Assembly (NCBI RefSeq): GCF_001613105.1
Contig: NZ_BDBS01000040.1
Span: forward strand, 59,201 to 123,200
Direction: 5' to 3'
DNA length: 64,000 nucleotides
DNA from: Nocardia pseudobrasiliensis NBRC 108224
GTDB lineage: Bacteria; Actinomycetota; Actinomycetes; Mycobacteriales; Mycobacteriaceae
The stretch's first letter is position 1, and each line of letters starts with the position of its first letter. Under the pieces are notes generated by a model. The model ran no database searches. It saw only the letters and a list, made by a program, of their open reading frames with translations, and was not told where the DNA came from. The translations under genes and the position numbers were made by a program. Positions 15,792 to 24,127 of this stretch are shown one piece after another.

Positions 15792-17840
15792 ATGCGCCCG
15801 CTGGGACACGACGACCCGACCACCCTGGGCGACTACCGACTCCTGGGCATCCTCGGCGCCGGCGGCATGGGCCGGGTATACCTGGGCCGCACCCGCGGCG
15901 GACGCACCGTCGCCGTCAAAGTCGTACGCCCCGACCTGGCCGGCGACCCCGAATTCCGCATCCGATTCCGCCGCGAAGTCGACGCCGCCCGCCGCGTCGG
16001 CGGACCCCACACCGTCCCCGTCCTCGACGCCGACCCCGACGCCCCCACCCCCTGGCTGGCCACCGCGTTCATCGTCGGACCCGACCTCGGCCACGCCGTC
16101 ACCACCCACGGCCCGCTACCCGAACCGGCCCTGCGCGCCCTGACCGTCGGCCTGACCCGCGCCCTGCTCGCCATCCACACCGCGGGCCTGGTCCACCGCG
16201 ACCTCAAACCCTCCAACGTGCTACTGGCCGTGGACGGCCCCCGCGTCATCGACTTCGGCATCGCCCGCGCCGCCGACGACAGCCACCTCACCACCACCGG
16301 CAAAGTCATCGGCTCCCCGGGATACCTGTGCCCCGAACGCATCACCGGCACCGCACCGCTCGGCCCCGCCGGCGACGTCTTCGCCCTCGGCGCGGTCCTG
16401 ACCTACGCCGCCACCGCCACCGGCCCCTTCGGCGACGGCGACCCCGTCGCCATGCTCTGGCGCGTCGTCGCCCAACCCCCACACCTGGACACCGCCCCCG
16501 CCGCCCTGCGCCCCCTGCTGCGCCACTGCCTCGCCAAGGATCCCGCCGACCGCCCCACCCCCGAGGAAATCCTCACCCACGCCCACACATTGGGGCCCAT
16601 CCCCACCACCGGCTGGCTGCCCGCCGCCCTCACCGAAGACATCGGCCGCCGCGCGGTCGCGCTCCTCGATCTGGAAACAGCCACCGACCCCGCGACCCCA
16701 CCCACCATCCCCGCCGGGCCTCACCACCGCGGCACCGAAACCCGAGACCGCTCAGGACCCCAGCCACAACCCGCTGCGCCCCAACACAATCCCGCAACCG
16801 GCCACACGAACTCCACCCCCGATCACCGCACCCCACGCGGACCGCAGTCCGGGCCGGACTCGGGATCCGCACCCCCACCACAGCAGACGGGCACGCAACC
16901 GCACACCTCGAGTCGCGCCGAGCCCACACCACCGCGACACGAACCGGACGGCGAATCATCATCCCCGCCCCCACACACCCCCGCCGCCGCGACCTACCGC
17001 CACGAACCCGGCCCGCACTCGACCACGACTCAGCACCACACGACAGACCCCAGCGACGCCCGACACGATGCGCAATGGTGGTCGACTCCACCCGCCGCCG
17101 CCCAACCCGGCCCGCCACACTGGGCTTCCGGATCGCACCTGTACACCGACCCCGCAGACGAGCCCCGATCAGCCCCACCCGCCTACGCCCGCAACCCCGC
17201 TGCGCCCGCCCCCGCGTGGGGGACAGGCACCCCGCCCTCCGGCATCAATCCCGCTGCGCCACACCAGAGCCCCTCCGGCCCACACACCCTCGTGCGCCGC
17301 TACCCGCCGACCGACACCGCATCGACCCGACCCCACGACACCACTCCCACACCACGCCGCACACCGGTACGGTGGGCCGCGGCCGCCGCCTTCGCGTTCG
17401 TGCTCGCCGCCACCACCGCGACCCTCGCCTACACCACCCACCGCGGCGCGCCCGCCACCGCACCCAGCGACAGCGGCGACACCACCGCGGCCACCACCCA
17501 GACACTGCCCGACGCGTTCGTGGGCACCTGGTCCGGGCAGGGCAGCGACAACGGCGTCGGCTTCGACATCACCGTCACCCTGCACGACGGCACCCTCGGC
17601 GACGAACTCGGCTCCTCCCGCAACGCCGGCGCCCACAGCGGAGCGGTCTGCGAACGCGCCGAAACACTGGCCTCGGTACACGATTCACAGATCACGCTGC
17701 ACGCGCGGCTGCTCACCAACGGCGCACTGTGCAACGACGACGGCCAAACCTCCACACTGTCACTCAATTCCGACGGCAGCCTCGACTACAGCACCCCGGG
17801 CCTGCTCGGCGCCATCACCGGCACCCTGCACCGGCAGTGA
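15792..17840 (+). CDS. Transmembrane Ser/Thr protein kinase, PknB-like
   Basis: A 682-residue protein. The kinase domain spans about 10-275: LGAGGMGRVYLG (P-loop), VAVKVV (Lys43), HRDLKPSNVLL (Asp137), DFGIA (Asp154) and GSPGYLCPE. A Pro/Ser/His-rich low-complexity linker of about 240 residues follows, then one membrane helix at about 526-552 and an extracytoplasmic domain of about 130 residues (DAFVGTWSGQGSDNGVGFDI, with two Cys). Autophosphorylating receptor kinases of this type sense envelope signals; the sensor domain here is not PASTA and I do not recognise it as a named family. The ATG follows a GGAAGGA site. The small protein gene at 17969 may be coexpressed. Confidence 0.92.
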   Translation: MRPLGHDDPTTLGDYRLLGILGAGGMGRVYLGRTRGGRTVAVKVVRPDLAGDPEFRIRFRREVDAARRVGGPHTVPVLDADPDAPTPWLATAFIVGPDLGHAVTTHGPLPEPALRALTVGLTRALLAIHTAGLVHRDLKPSNVLLAVDGPRVIDFGIARAADDSHLTTTGKVIGSPGYLCPERITGTAPLGPAGDVFALGAVLTYAATATGPFGDGDPVAMLWRVVAQPPHLDTAPAALRPLLRHCLAKDPADRPTPEEILTHAHTLGPIPTTGWLPAALTEDIGRRAVALLDLETATDPATPPTIPAGPHHRGTETRDRSGPQPQPAAPQHNPATGHTNSTPDHRTPRGPQSGPDSGSAPPPQQTGTQPHTSSRAEPTPPRHEPDGESSSPPPHTPAAATYRHEPGPHSTTTQHHTTDPSDARHDAQWWSTPPAAAQPGPPHWASGSHLYTDPADEPRSAPPAYARNPAAPAPAWGTGTPPSGINPAAPHQSPSGPHTLVRRYPPTDTASTRPHDTTPTPRRTPVRWAAAAAFAFVLAATTATLAYTTHRGAPATAPSDSGDTTAATTQTLPDAFVGTWSGQGSDNGVGFDITVTLHDGTLGDELGSSRNAGAHSGAVCERAETLASVHDSQITLHARLLTNGALCNDDGQTSTLSLNSDGSLDYSTPGLLGAITGTLHRQ

Positions 17841-17968
17841 CACCGCGCACTGCCCTTTCACCGCCACACTCGATCCGCCTCTTCCCATTCCGGTCGCAAA
17901 GGGTCACATTGGACAGGGAGTGGCCGGGGGACGACCGCCCGCCGGTCCGCCCGCGATCGGAGACAGTC

Positions 17969-18481
17969 ATGACCCGTCTGGAACGACAACTGCTCTCACT
18001 ACTGGACGCGCTGCGCGAACACGCCACCGCCGGCAGCGTCGACCGAATCCGCCACACCGTGGTCGCCCTGGCCGACCACGCCCGCGAACTCGACCCCAGC
18101 GACCCGTATCACCAAGGCGTGCACCACCTCTACGACTACGTCGACGCCACCACCCGCGCCGCGGTCACCGACCCCACCGCCTGGATCACCGGCCCCCGCG
18201 CCGATATCGAAAACAGCCTGTCCGCGGTCCTGGCCGCCGCCCGCCGCGGCGGCGGCGTCTACACCGTGTCGTGTCTACGCGAAGACCTCACCCTGCTCAC
18301 CCGACGCATCGACGCGCTACCGGCCGCCGACGCCGAACCACTACGCCACCTGCTCGCCTACGTCCAAATGAAAACCCACCAGGCGATGGAACTGGCCGTA
18401 CACCGCGACTGGGGCATCGTCACCACCACCCGCCGACCCGACCGCACCCCGGTCACGGCCAGCGACCACCGCACCCACTGA
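17969..18481 (+). CDS. Hypothetical helical protein
   Basis: The product has 170 residues, soluble and mostly helical (RLERQLLSLLDALREHATAG; DADAEPLRHLLAYVQ-like segments near the end). I do not recognise a family. It lies 128 nt downstream of the kinase on the same strand, with a weak GGAGA-type site before the ATG. Clear GC3 codon bias supports a real gene. Being a kinase partner or substrate is only a guess from position. Confidence 0.7.
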   Translation: MTRLERQLLSLLDALREHATAGSVDRIRHTVVALADHARELDPSDPYHQGVHHLYDYVDATTRAAVTDPTAWITGPRADIENSLSAVLAAARRGGGVYTVSCLREDLTLLTRRIDALPAADAEPLRHLLAYVQMKTHQAMELAVHRDWGIVTTTRRPDRTPVTASDHRTH

Positions 18482-18504
18482 CCCATATCGGTTGGCGGGC
18501 AGCC

Positions 18505-18870
18505 TCATTCGCTGTCGGCCGCCGACGTCGGCTCACAGCGGCGCGCCAGATCCGCCACCTTCGCCCGATACTCGAGCGGAGTCAACCGTCCCGACATCCG
18601 CGCCGCCAGCAACGCGTTCTCCGCGTTCAACGCCGGCCACACCTGCGCGGGATCGGCCCACGCCAAGGTCATCTGCGTATCCAATACCGGCGGGGGACCG
18701 GGGGATTCACCCGCCGCCCGCACCGCCCGCCGCGCGCGCGACGCCGGTTCGTCCCGGTCCTTCCACCACGCCCGCGGGCGGATCCGCCGTTCGAGACATG
18801 CCACGACCGCCCACCACAGCGCGACCGTGACGCCCACACACACCAGCAGCAGCACGAGCTCCATGCTCAT
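18505..18870 (-). CDS. Small membrane-anchored protein with SHOCT-like tail
   Basis: The product has 121 residues. One N-terminal helix (MELVLLLVCVGVTVALWWAV) is followed by a basic linker. The C-terminal helical hairpin (NALLAARMSGRLTPLEYRAK) resembles the SHOCT motif often found in short membrane proteins. Function is unknown. It converges on the gene at 17969 with a 23-bp gap. Two candidate starts (MSM) are two codons apart. Confidence 0.68.
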   Translation of the reverse strand: MSMELVLLLVCVGVTVALWWAVVACLERRIRPRAWWKDRDEPASRARRAVRAAGESPGPPPVLDTQMTLAWADPAQVWPALNAENALLAARMSGRLTPLEYRAKVADLARRCEPTSAADSE

Positions 18871-19122
18871 CAGCGGGTCTCCTCACGCTTGCTCGAGCCC
18901 ACTTCTACTATTCCCCGTCCGAGCGGCCCGAATCAGTGCGGTGGGTCGATGACCGTGACGGCTTTCGGCGCGGGTATGCGAATCAGAGTACGTCCGTGAC
19001 CGCCTGCCGGAGAACACAATTCGATCACCGATCACCGGCGGGCCGGGGCCCACACCAAACCCGTTCCGTCACAGTGACGTTAAATGGTGGGTGAGCGGGC
19101 GCGACAGGGGAGGGGCACCCCG

Positions 19123-19137
19123 ATACACTCACCCGTC
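19123..19137 (+). promoter_or_regulatory. -10-like element before the HAD gene
   Basis: A TACACT hexamer at about 19124 lies about 8 nt upstream of the ATG at 19138. This fits a leaderless transcript and supports that start over the in-frame ATG at 19084. The 270 bp before it show no gene. Confidence 0.4.
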
Positions 19138-19779
19138 ATGGGGGTACGCGCGGTCATCTTCGACATCGGCGGAGTTCTCGAGATCACCACGGAGATGACC
19201 TTCCTCGGCGAATGGATCCGCCGCCTCGGATTGTCCGCCCGCCACCTCGACACCGACCTCATCGACCTCTGGCCCGCGGGCGAACTGGGCACGGTCACCG
19301 AATCCGACGTCCACGACACCCTGTGCCGCACACTGGCAATCGACCAGCACACCGCCGACGCCCTCCTCGCCGATATGTGGACCCAATACCTCGGCACCGC
19401 CAACACCGCACTGATCGACTACCTACGCGCCCTGCGCCCGCGCTACCGCACCGGCCTGCTCAGCAACAGTTTCGTCGGCGCGCGCGAACGTGAACGCGCC
19501 GCCTACGGTTTCGAACACGACGTCGACGAGATCGTCTACTCCCACGAGGTCGGCCTCGCCAAACCCGACCCGGCCATCTACCGCCTGGCCTGCACCCGTC
19601 TGGGCGTGACCCCCGAGGAGACCGTATTCGTCGACGACTCGCCCAGTGCGGTCGCCGCCGCCCGCGCCCTCGGGATGACAGCGATTCACCACAGCGCCAA
19701 TGAGGCCACCATCGCGGCAGTGAATTCCGTGCTGGCGCAGGAGCCGGACGAACGACCCATCTGCAATTCGTCACTGTGA
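19138..19779 (+). CDS. HAD-superfamily hydrolase (IA type)
   Basis: A 213-residue protein with the four HAD motifs: VIFDIGGVL (motif I, although the second Asp is replaced by Gly), LLSNS (motif II), KPDPAIY (Lys, motif III) and VFVDDS (motif IV). The DIGGVL variant of motif I (DxG rather than DxD) occurs in a large branch of the family and may change chemistry from phosphatase toward other phosphoryl or dehalogenase-like roles. Substrate is unknown. It is the last gene before the dif-like site. Confidence 0.85.
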   Translation: MGVRAVIFDIGGVLEITTEMTFLGEWIRRLGLSARHLDTDLIDLWPAGELGTVTESDVHDTLCRTLAIDQHTADALLADMWTQYLGTANTALIDYLRALRPRYRTGLLSNSFVGARERERAAYGFEHDVDEIVYSHEVGLAKPDPAIYRLACTRLGVTPEETVFVDDSPSAVAAARALGMTAIHHSANEATIAAVNSVLAQEPDERPICNSSL

Positions 19780-20062
19780 CGTATTGCGGGGGTCATCCTG
19801 AGTCGAGGGGAGAGCCCGAAAAAAGGGGGCAACATCTGAGCAATCCGCCGGAAATCCCGAGAAGTAAGCATGAGGAAATATTCCGGTGGATCGCCGAGGG
19901 GCCGTAAAACCTTCAGGGTGCGGCGGATTCGACTTCGCGGGCTCCCGGCGGTACATCCACGCAGCGATCCGACGAGGCCAGTCAAGGAAGCGCCGGGATC
20001 GCCGATGATCGCGAATTGCGGTGTGTCTCAGCGCATTCAAGATCACCCACCGGCCTTGTTGT
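19780..20062. other. AT-richer intergenic stretch next to dif
   Basis: About 280 bp of lower GC than its surroundings, with no supported gene. A minus-strand frame of 91 codons covers part of it but has no family signature. Confidence 0.4.
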
Positions 20063-20090
20063 TGCGCCGATAATCTACATTATGTCAAGT
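20063..20090 (+). other. dif: dif-like Xer recombination site (chromosome terminus)
   Basis: A 28-bp site with the Xer layout: 11-bp arm TGCGCCGATAA, 6-bp centre TCTACA, 11-bp arm TTATGTCAAGT. The ATAAT...ATTATGT core and the TTATGT-AA-T right arm match the pattern of E. coli dif and of actinobacterial dif sites as I know them. XerC and XerD resolve chromosome dimers here at division. It lies in a gene-free stretch between a HAD gene and small minus-strand ORFs. No xer gene is in the window, as is usual. Confidence 0.85.
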
Positions 20091-20200
20091 AAGCGAGCGG
20101 GGGCGGTCCCGTCGGCCGACGCGACCGCCCCCGGTACCGTCTCACCGTCATTCCCGCCGACCGGGCACCAGCGCCTCCCCACAAGCCTGGCCGGGTCAGG

Positions 20201-20500
20201 CTATCGACCCGGATGAGGGTTTGCCGCCTCCCTGGCGCCGCAGCGAACTCTCACTCGGCCTGTGCGCGAGGTCGATGCGGCGGTCAGGACTTGCGACATC
20301 TTGTCCGATCGACAGTTCTTGTACAGCCGAACCACCGCCTGGCTCAGACTCATACCGAGCTCGGCCGCGTGCGCGGCGGCCTGCTCGAACACCTTCGCGT
20401 CGGTCACCCGCTGCGGATCGCTGACGAAATCGTCGAGCACCATGCCGCTGTAGGCTTGTGCCCGGGTCAGCCGCACCCCGGGCAGCCAACTCAGCTCCAC
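20201..20500 (-). CDS. Small hypothetical protein near dif
   Basis: The product has 99 residues. The helical middle (KVFEQAAAHAAELGMSLSQA, then VVRLYKNC) looks like folded protein. I do not recognise a family. The GTG start overlaps the stop of the upstream ORF (TGTGGAGCTGA), suggesting translational coupling. The position next to dif and beside a broken sigma-like gene suggests it belongs to a decaying three-gene unit. Confidence 0.5.
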   Translation of the reverse strand: MELSWLPGVRLTRAQAYSGMVLDDFVSDPQRVTDAKVFEQAAAHAAELGMSLSQAVVRLYKNCRSDKMSQVLTAASTSRTGRVRVRCGAREAANPHPGR

Positions 20501-20814
20501 AGGTCACCGCCCTGGAGATCATCGAGCCGACAGGCGTATTCGGGGCTGAGACCGCTGATCATCATCCAGTCCGATACCTGGATCCCGGCTGCGCCACGCG
20601 GTACCGACAGCAGCAGAACCTGCCGCGCGCGAGCGCTCTGCTGCGGTGTCGTCGCCGAACTCGATGCCTTCTCCCCTGCCGGCCGGTCAGTATCGAATCC
20701 CTCACCGCGCTGACCAGCCGGTCGTGTACCGGCCACACGTCGACCACGGTCGTCGGGAACGCGCGCGCGAAGCTCGCCTGCCGCGGTTGCGCCCAGGGAC
20801 GACTGGTCGATCAA
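20491..20814 (-). CDS. Hypothetical ORF, possibly frameshifted
   Basis: A 107-codon frame from a TTG. The second half (QVLLLSVPRGAAGIQVSDWM) is protein-like. In the first half the neighbouring frame reads more convincingly (FPTTVVDVWPVHDRLVSAVR), so a frameshift probably separates the two. No family is recognised. It follows the broken sigma-like gene and overlaps the next ORF by 10 bp. Confidence 0.35.
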   Translation of the reverse strand: MIDQSSLGATAAGELRARVPDDRGRRVAGTRPAGQRGEGFDTDRPAGEKASSSATTPQQSARARQVLLLSVPRGAAGIQVSDWMMISGLSPEYACRLDDLQGGDLWS

Positions 20815-20824
20815 TGCGTGGAAA

Positions 20825-21711
20825 TCAGGGCCCCGGATTGTCGTGTCGGTTTGTCATGGCTATCCCCTGCCGCCCAATCGACCCACCACTCACATGTTTC
20901 ATCAGCCACGCCCAGCGCTGCTCGACCGCCCGCGGCGACGTTTCGCCGAATACCTCCGCTATCTGACGATTGGAATAACCGGATGCCTTGCCCCACACTA
21001 TGTTTCGGTCCGCTCGGTCGGCAGCGCGTGCAGATGTTCGCGCAGGATCGCCTGCTGGCAGGGATCGCCGACATCGGTTCGGTCGGCCGGTGGACGGAGG
21101 GCTTGGGTGCGGGCTGCGTCGAAGGCTTTGCGGTCCCGCTCACGTGCGCGGTGGCGACGCCCCAGTTCGTTGCCCAGCGCATATAGGCACGTTTTCAGGA
21201 AATTCGTTGTCAGGCTCGCTCCCCCGCCGGGTTTCCATCCGGTTCCTTGCAGGCAGTGGGTCCGAAATTTGTCGAACGCCTCCACCACCGCCATGTCGAC
21301 GATCTCGTCGCAGCAGTCGGGATCGCTGCTCGGTCCCGGCAGATCGTCGGTGCGGCAGTGCACTCGATTGCGCGCGTCGAAGTAGATCGCCACCGCCGAA
21401 ACGCCGTGCCTGCGAGCATGTCTCAAATCCGCCAGCCTCGTGCGGGCGGTGTTGAGGACCGGCTCGCCGCCGCATACAACGTCCGCATGATCGACTCGCT
21501 CCCCCGCAGCCGTGCGCAGGCCGAGCCTGGGCACCGCGCCGCGGCCTGGGGCCATCCAGGGGAATTTGTCGTGTCGCGGCAGACGATACCTCGCGGTGGC
21601 TGTCCGGGCATGCGCCGGTCCGACGAAGGGTCGACGTCGCGGTCTCGGGGTCGAGCACTGTTGCGGTCGGATCGGTCCGACGTTTCTGGTGACCAGAGGG
21701 TGGCTGACCAT
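20825..21711 (-). pseudogene. Sigma-70-like regulator gene with frameshift before region 4
   Basis: The main frame carries a sigma-2-like helical region (SDPDCCDEIVDMAVVEAFDK, FLKTCLYALGNELGRRHRAR, QQAILREHLHALPTER) and stops at a TAG at 20998. In the adjacent frame the same protein continues directly as RNIVWGKASGYSNRQIAEVF with GETSPRAVEQRW, a sigma region-4-type helix-turn-helix, to a TGA at 20825-20827. A single indel near 21005 therefore splits the gene. The true start is unresolved: an ATG at 21711 is possible, but family-like sequence is only clear from about 21590 downward. Confidence 0.7.
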
Positions 21712-21925
21712 GCTCGAGGTGTTCACCGGTGTCGCCGCGTCGCTCGCTGGGGTGGGCGGGTTCGCCTGGTGGCTACGCCATGACGGTCCGATACGCCTGA
21801 TCGCCGGATGCGTCGCGGTCCTGCACCCCGACCCGACCCGTCGTAACGACGCGGTCGAAGTGTTGCGCTGCACCGGAACTCACCGTTCGACGCGACGGCG
21901 GCGCAAACCGACCAGGTCCTTGTAG
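21710..21925 (+). CDS. Small single-helix membrane protein
   Basis: The product has 71 residues: MLEVFTGVAASLAGVGGFAW gives one membrane helix, followed by a cytosolic part (LHPDPTRRNDAVEVLR) and a very basic tail. The alternation of hydrophobic and charged parts looks real, but no named family is recognised. Its ATG shares the CATG at 21709-21712 with a possible minus-strand ATG of the sigma-like gene, a back-to-back arrangement suggesting a common control region. Confidence 0.5.
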   Translation: MLEVFTGVAASLAGVGGFAWWLRHDGPIRLIAGCVAVLHPDPTRRNDAVEVLRCTGTHRSTRRRRKPTRSL

Positions 21926-22160
21926 GTCCCTGTTGTGCGAGGTCCGGGCGGCAGCGGGTTGATGAGAACACGATCTCTGCCGGTGCTGTCAGGATCCTCG
22001 TCCGATCGGAAATTCGATTGTCGTGTCCGGCACGCCAGCCGTCGGCCGATTCACGCTGGGCGGCCACAGTCATTCGCGTTCGGTTCGATTCCGTGCCCGC
22101 CGTCACCGAGGCAGCCCCCGGACACGGCCCCGGTCGGCCCGATCACCGGGCGACCTCTTC
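21926..22160. other. Intergenic stretch upstream of the ArsR operon
   Basis: About 235 bp. Nothing beyond the operator at its end is recognised. Confidence 0.4.
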
Positions 22161-22188
22161 TAAAGAAATCTTTCTAAAGCTATCTTTA
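22161..22188. promoter_or_regulatory. Tandem ArsR-type operator
   Basis: Two head-to-tail 14-bp copies, TAAAGAAATCTTTC and TAAAGCTATCTTTA, each a small palindrome (TAAAG-N4-CTTT). They end 1 bp before the first ATG of the ArsR-like gene. A repressor bound here would block RNA polymerase at a leaderless start. The AT-rich block contrasts sharply with its GC-rich surroundings. Confidence 0.7.
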
Positions 22189-22189
22189 T

Positions 22190-22783
22190 ATGATGGCCGA
22201 CCCCACCGCCACCCACCTCGGCGACCCCCGCGCCCTGCGCGCCTACGCCCACCCCACCCGCCTGGCGCTGGTCGCCGCGCTGCGCCGCGACGGCCCGATG
22301 ACCGCGACCCGCGCCGCGACCCTCGTCGGGGAAAGCGTCGCCAGCTGCTCGTTTCATCTACGCCAATTGGCCAAATACGGACTGGTCGAAGAGGCCGGGG
22401 GCGGCCGCGGCCGCGAAAAACCCTGGCGCGCCACCGCACTGGTCACCCACTGGGACGGCGACCACGACGACCCGACCACCCGGGCCGCCGCGACAGCGCT
22501 GAACATCGCTGTCGCCGAACGCTATGCGGCGCTGATGGCGGCCTGGCTGCGGACCCGCCCCCAGGAGGACCCCGCCTGGCGTGCCGCCGCGCAATTCGGC
22601 GACACCGTCGTGCCACTGACCGCGGCGGAACTGGCCCACCTCGGGGCGCGGATCGAGGAATTGATCCACCCGTATCTGCGACGACTCACCGATCCGAGCA
22701 CCCGCCCCGCCGACGCGCGCCCGGTGGCGCTGCTGCACGTGGCCTTTCCCAGCGACCGGCTCGACCACCCGCCGACGCCATGA
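22190..22783 (+). CDS. ArsR-type winged-helix transcriptional regulator
   Basis: The product has 197 residues. The winged helix occupies about 10-80: LRAYAHPTRLALVAALRR, GPMTATRAATLVGES, CSFHLRQLAKYGLVEEA. The remaining helical domain (AERYAALMAAWLRTRPQEDP) probably serves dimerisation or ligand sensing; no metal-binding Cys cluster is present. Two adjacent ATGs (22190, 22193) are equivalent candidates with no Shine-Dalgarno. The stop overlaps the start of the MFS exporter (ATGA), so the pair is an operon in which the regulator controls the transporter. Confidence 0.9.
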   Translation: MMADPTATHLGDPRALRAYAHPTRLALVAALRRDGPMTATRAATLVGESVASCSFHLRQLAKYGLVEEAGGGRGREKPWRATALVTHWDGDHDDPTTRAAATALNIAVAERYAALMAAWLRTRPQEDPAWRAAAQFGDTVVPLTAAELAHLGARIEELIHPYLRRLTDPSTRPADARPVALLHVAFPSDRLDHPPTP

Positions 22784-24054
22784 GATCAGGGTTGTTTCTA
22801 CTGCGCGAGAACACCTTTCGCCGGTACTGGCTGGGCCAGACCATCTCCGGATTCGGCGATCAGATCTCCGGGTTCGCGCTGCCGGTGCTCGCGGTACTGA
22901 TGCTCGATGCCCGAGCGTGGCAGATGGGGTTGCTCACCGCGCTCGTATGGATCCCGCACCTGCTGTTCGGAATCCACGCCGGGATGTGGGCGGATCGGCG
23001 GCGACGACGTCGGCGGGTCATGATCGCCGCGGATCTGGCGCGGATGGTCGTGGTCGGCAGCGTCCCGCTCGCCTTCGCGTGCGGGATGCTCACGCTGATA
23101 CAGCTGTTGGTGGTGGCCTTCGCGACCGGCTGCGCGGCGGTGGTTTTCGAGGTATGCAACGCGCGACTGTTCACCGCGGTCGTGACCCCCGAGCGATACC
23201 TCGACGCTCACGCGCTGATCCACGGCAGCCGGGCAGTGGCGCTGGTCAGCGGCCCGAGTGTGGGTGGGGCGCTGGTGCAACTGCTGTCGGCTCCGGTGGC
23301 GTTGGTGGCCGACGCGATATCGTTCGCGGCCTCGGCGGGGGCGCTGGCGCGGATGCGCGTCGCGGACCAGCCCGCCGACACTCCCGCGCGCGGCGGGCTC
23401 GGCGAGGGACTGCGGTTCATCGCCGCCGCGCCGGTGATGCGGGCCGCGCTCGCGGCGACCGCCACGGTCAATCTGTGCACGTTCATGCTGGCCCCGCTCG
23501 TACCGCTGTATGTGCTGAGCGTGCTGGGTGTGGCCGCGGGACTACTCGGGCTGATCCAGGGCCTCGGCGCGATCGGGGCGCTGCTCGGCGCGCTGTGCGC
23601 GGGCACGATCGCGCGACGACTCGGCGTCGGGGCGACCTTCGCGACCGGATGCGTGCTGTTCACCGCACCCCTGGCATTGATTCCGCTCGCACACGGCCGC
23701 GGGCCGATCGTGGTGGCGCTGCTGGCGACCGCGGAGTTCGGGTCGGGCCTGGGGGTGATGTGGCTGGATGTGACCGTGTCCTCGATCAGCACCGCCTTCA
23801 CCCCCGAGCGATTACGTTCGCGCGTCGTCGGCGCCTATCAGGCGGTGAACTTCGGTGTGCGCCCGCTGGGTTCGCTGGCCGGCGGCGTCCTCGGCAGCGT
23901 TCTGGGCCTGCGGGCGACACTGTGGCTGGCTGTGCTCGGCGCGAGCGCCGCGGTGCTGTGGCTGGCGCCCTCCCCGCTACCTCGGCTGCGCACCCTGCCG
24001 ACACCCCACGAAACGCCCGGCGAATCGGCCCCGATCGACGATGCTGTTCGGTGA
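22780..24054 (+). CDS. MFS transporter, drug-exporter type
   Basis: A 424-residue protein with about 12 membrane helices. Near the N-terminus is FRRYWLGQTISGFGDQISGF, typical of the MFS subgroup related to macrolide and enterobactin exporters. The loop after helix 2 has ADRRRRRRRVM, the basic version of the MFS signature, and SRVVGAYQAVNFGVRPLGSL lies in the second half. It likely exports a drug or siderophore-like compound by proton antiport. It is translationally coupled to the ArsR regulator upstream. Confidence 0.9.
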   Translation: MRSGLFLLRENTFRRYWLGQTISGFGDQISGFALPVLAVLMLDARAWQMGLLTALVWIPHLLFGIHAGMWADRRRRRRRVMIAADLARMVVVGSVPLAFACGMLTLIQLLVVAFATGCAAVVFEVCNARLFTAVVTPERYLDAHALIHGSRAVALVSGPSVGGALVQLLSAPVALVADAISFAASAGALARMRVADQPADTPARGGLGEGLRFIAAAPVMRAALAATATVNLCTFMLAPLVPLYVLSVLGVAAGLLGLIQGLGAIGALLGALCAGTIARRLGVGATFATGCVLFTAPLALIPLAHGRGPIVVALLATAEFGSGLGVMWLDVTVSSISTAFTPERLRSRVVGAYQAVNFGVRPLGSLAGGVLGSVLGLRATLWLAVLGASAAVLWLAPSPLPRLRTLPTPHETPGESAPIDDAVR

Positions 24055-24127
24055 CGGCGGTGAACCACACGCACGGGGTATGTCGTGTGTGCAGCCACCG
24101 GCACATCGAACCCGACGAGAGGGCGTC

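Noticed and set aside
15482..18481. A 999-codon plus-strand frame
   Set aside because: It is a shadow of the kinase gene and neighbours: Arg/Pro/His-rich, no domains, and the 694-codon frame beside it carries all kinase motifs. Only its last part, from 17969, is a real gene.
19771..20046. 91-codon minus-strand ORF next to dif
   Set aside because: No start signal, no family, and odd composition; it may only reflect the open frames of GC-rich DNA.
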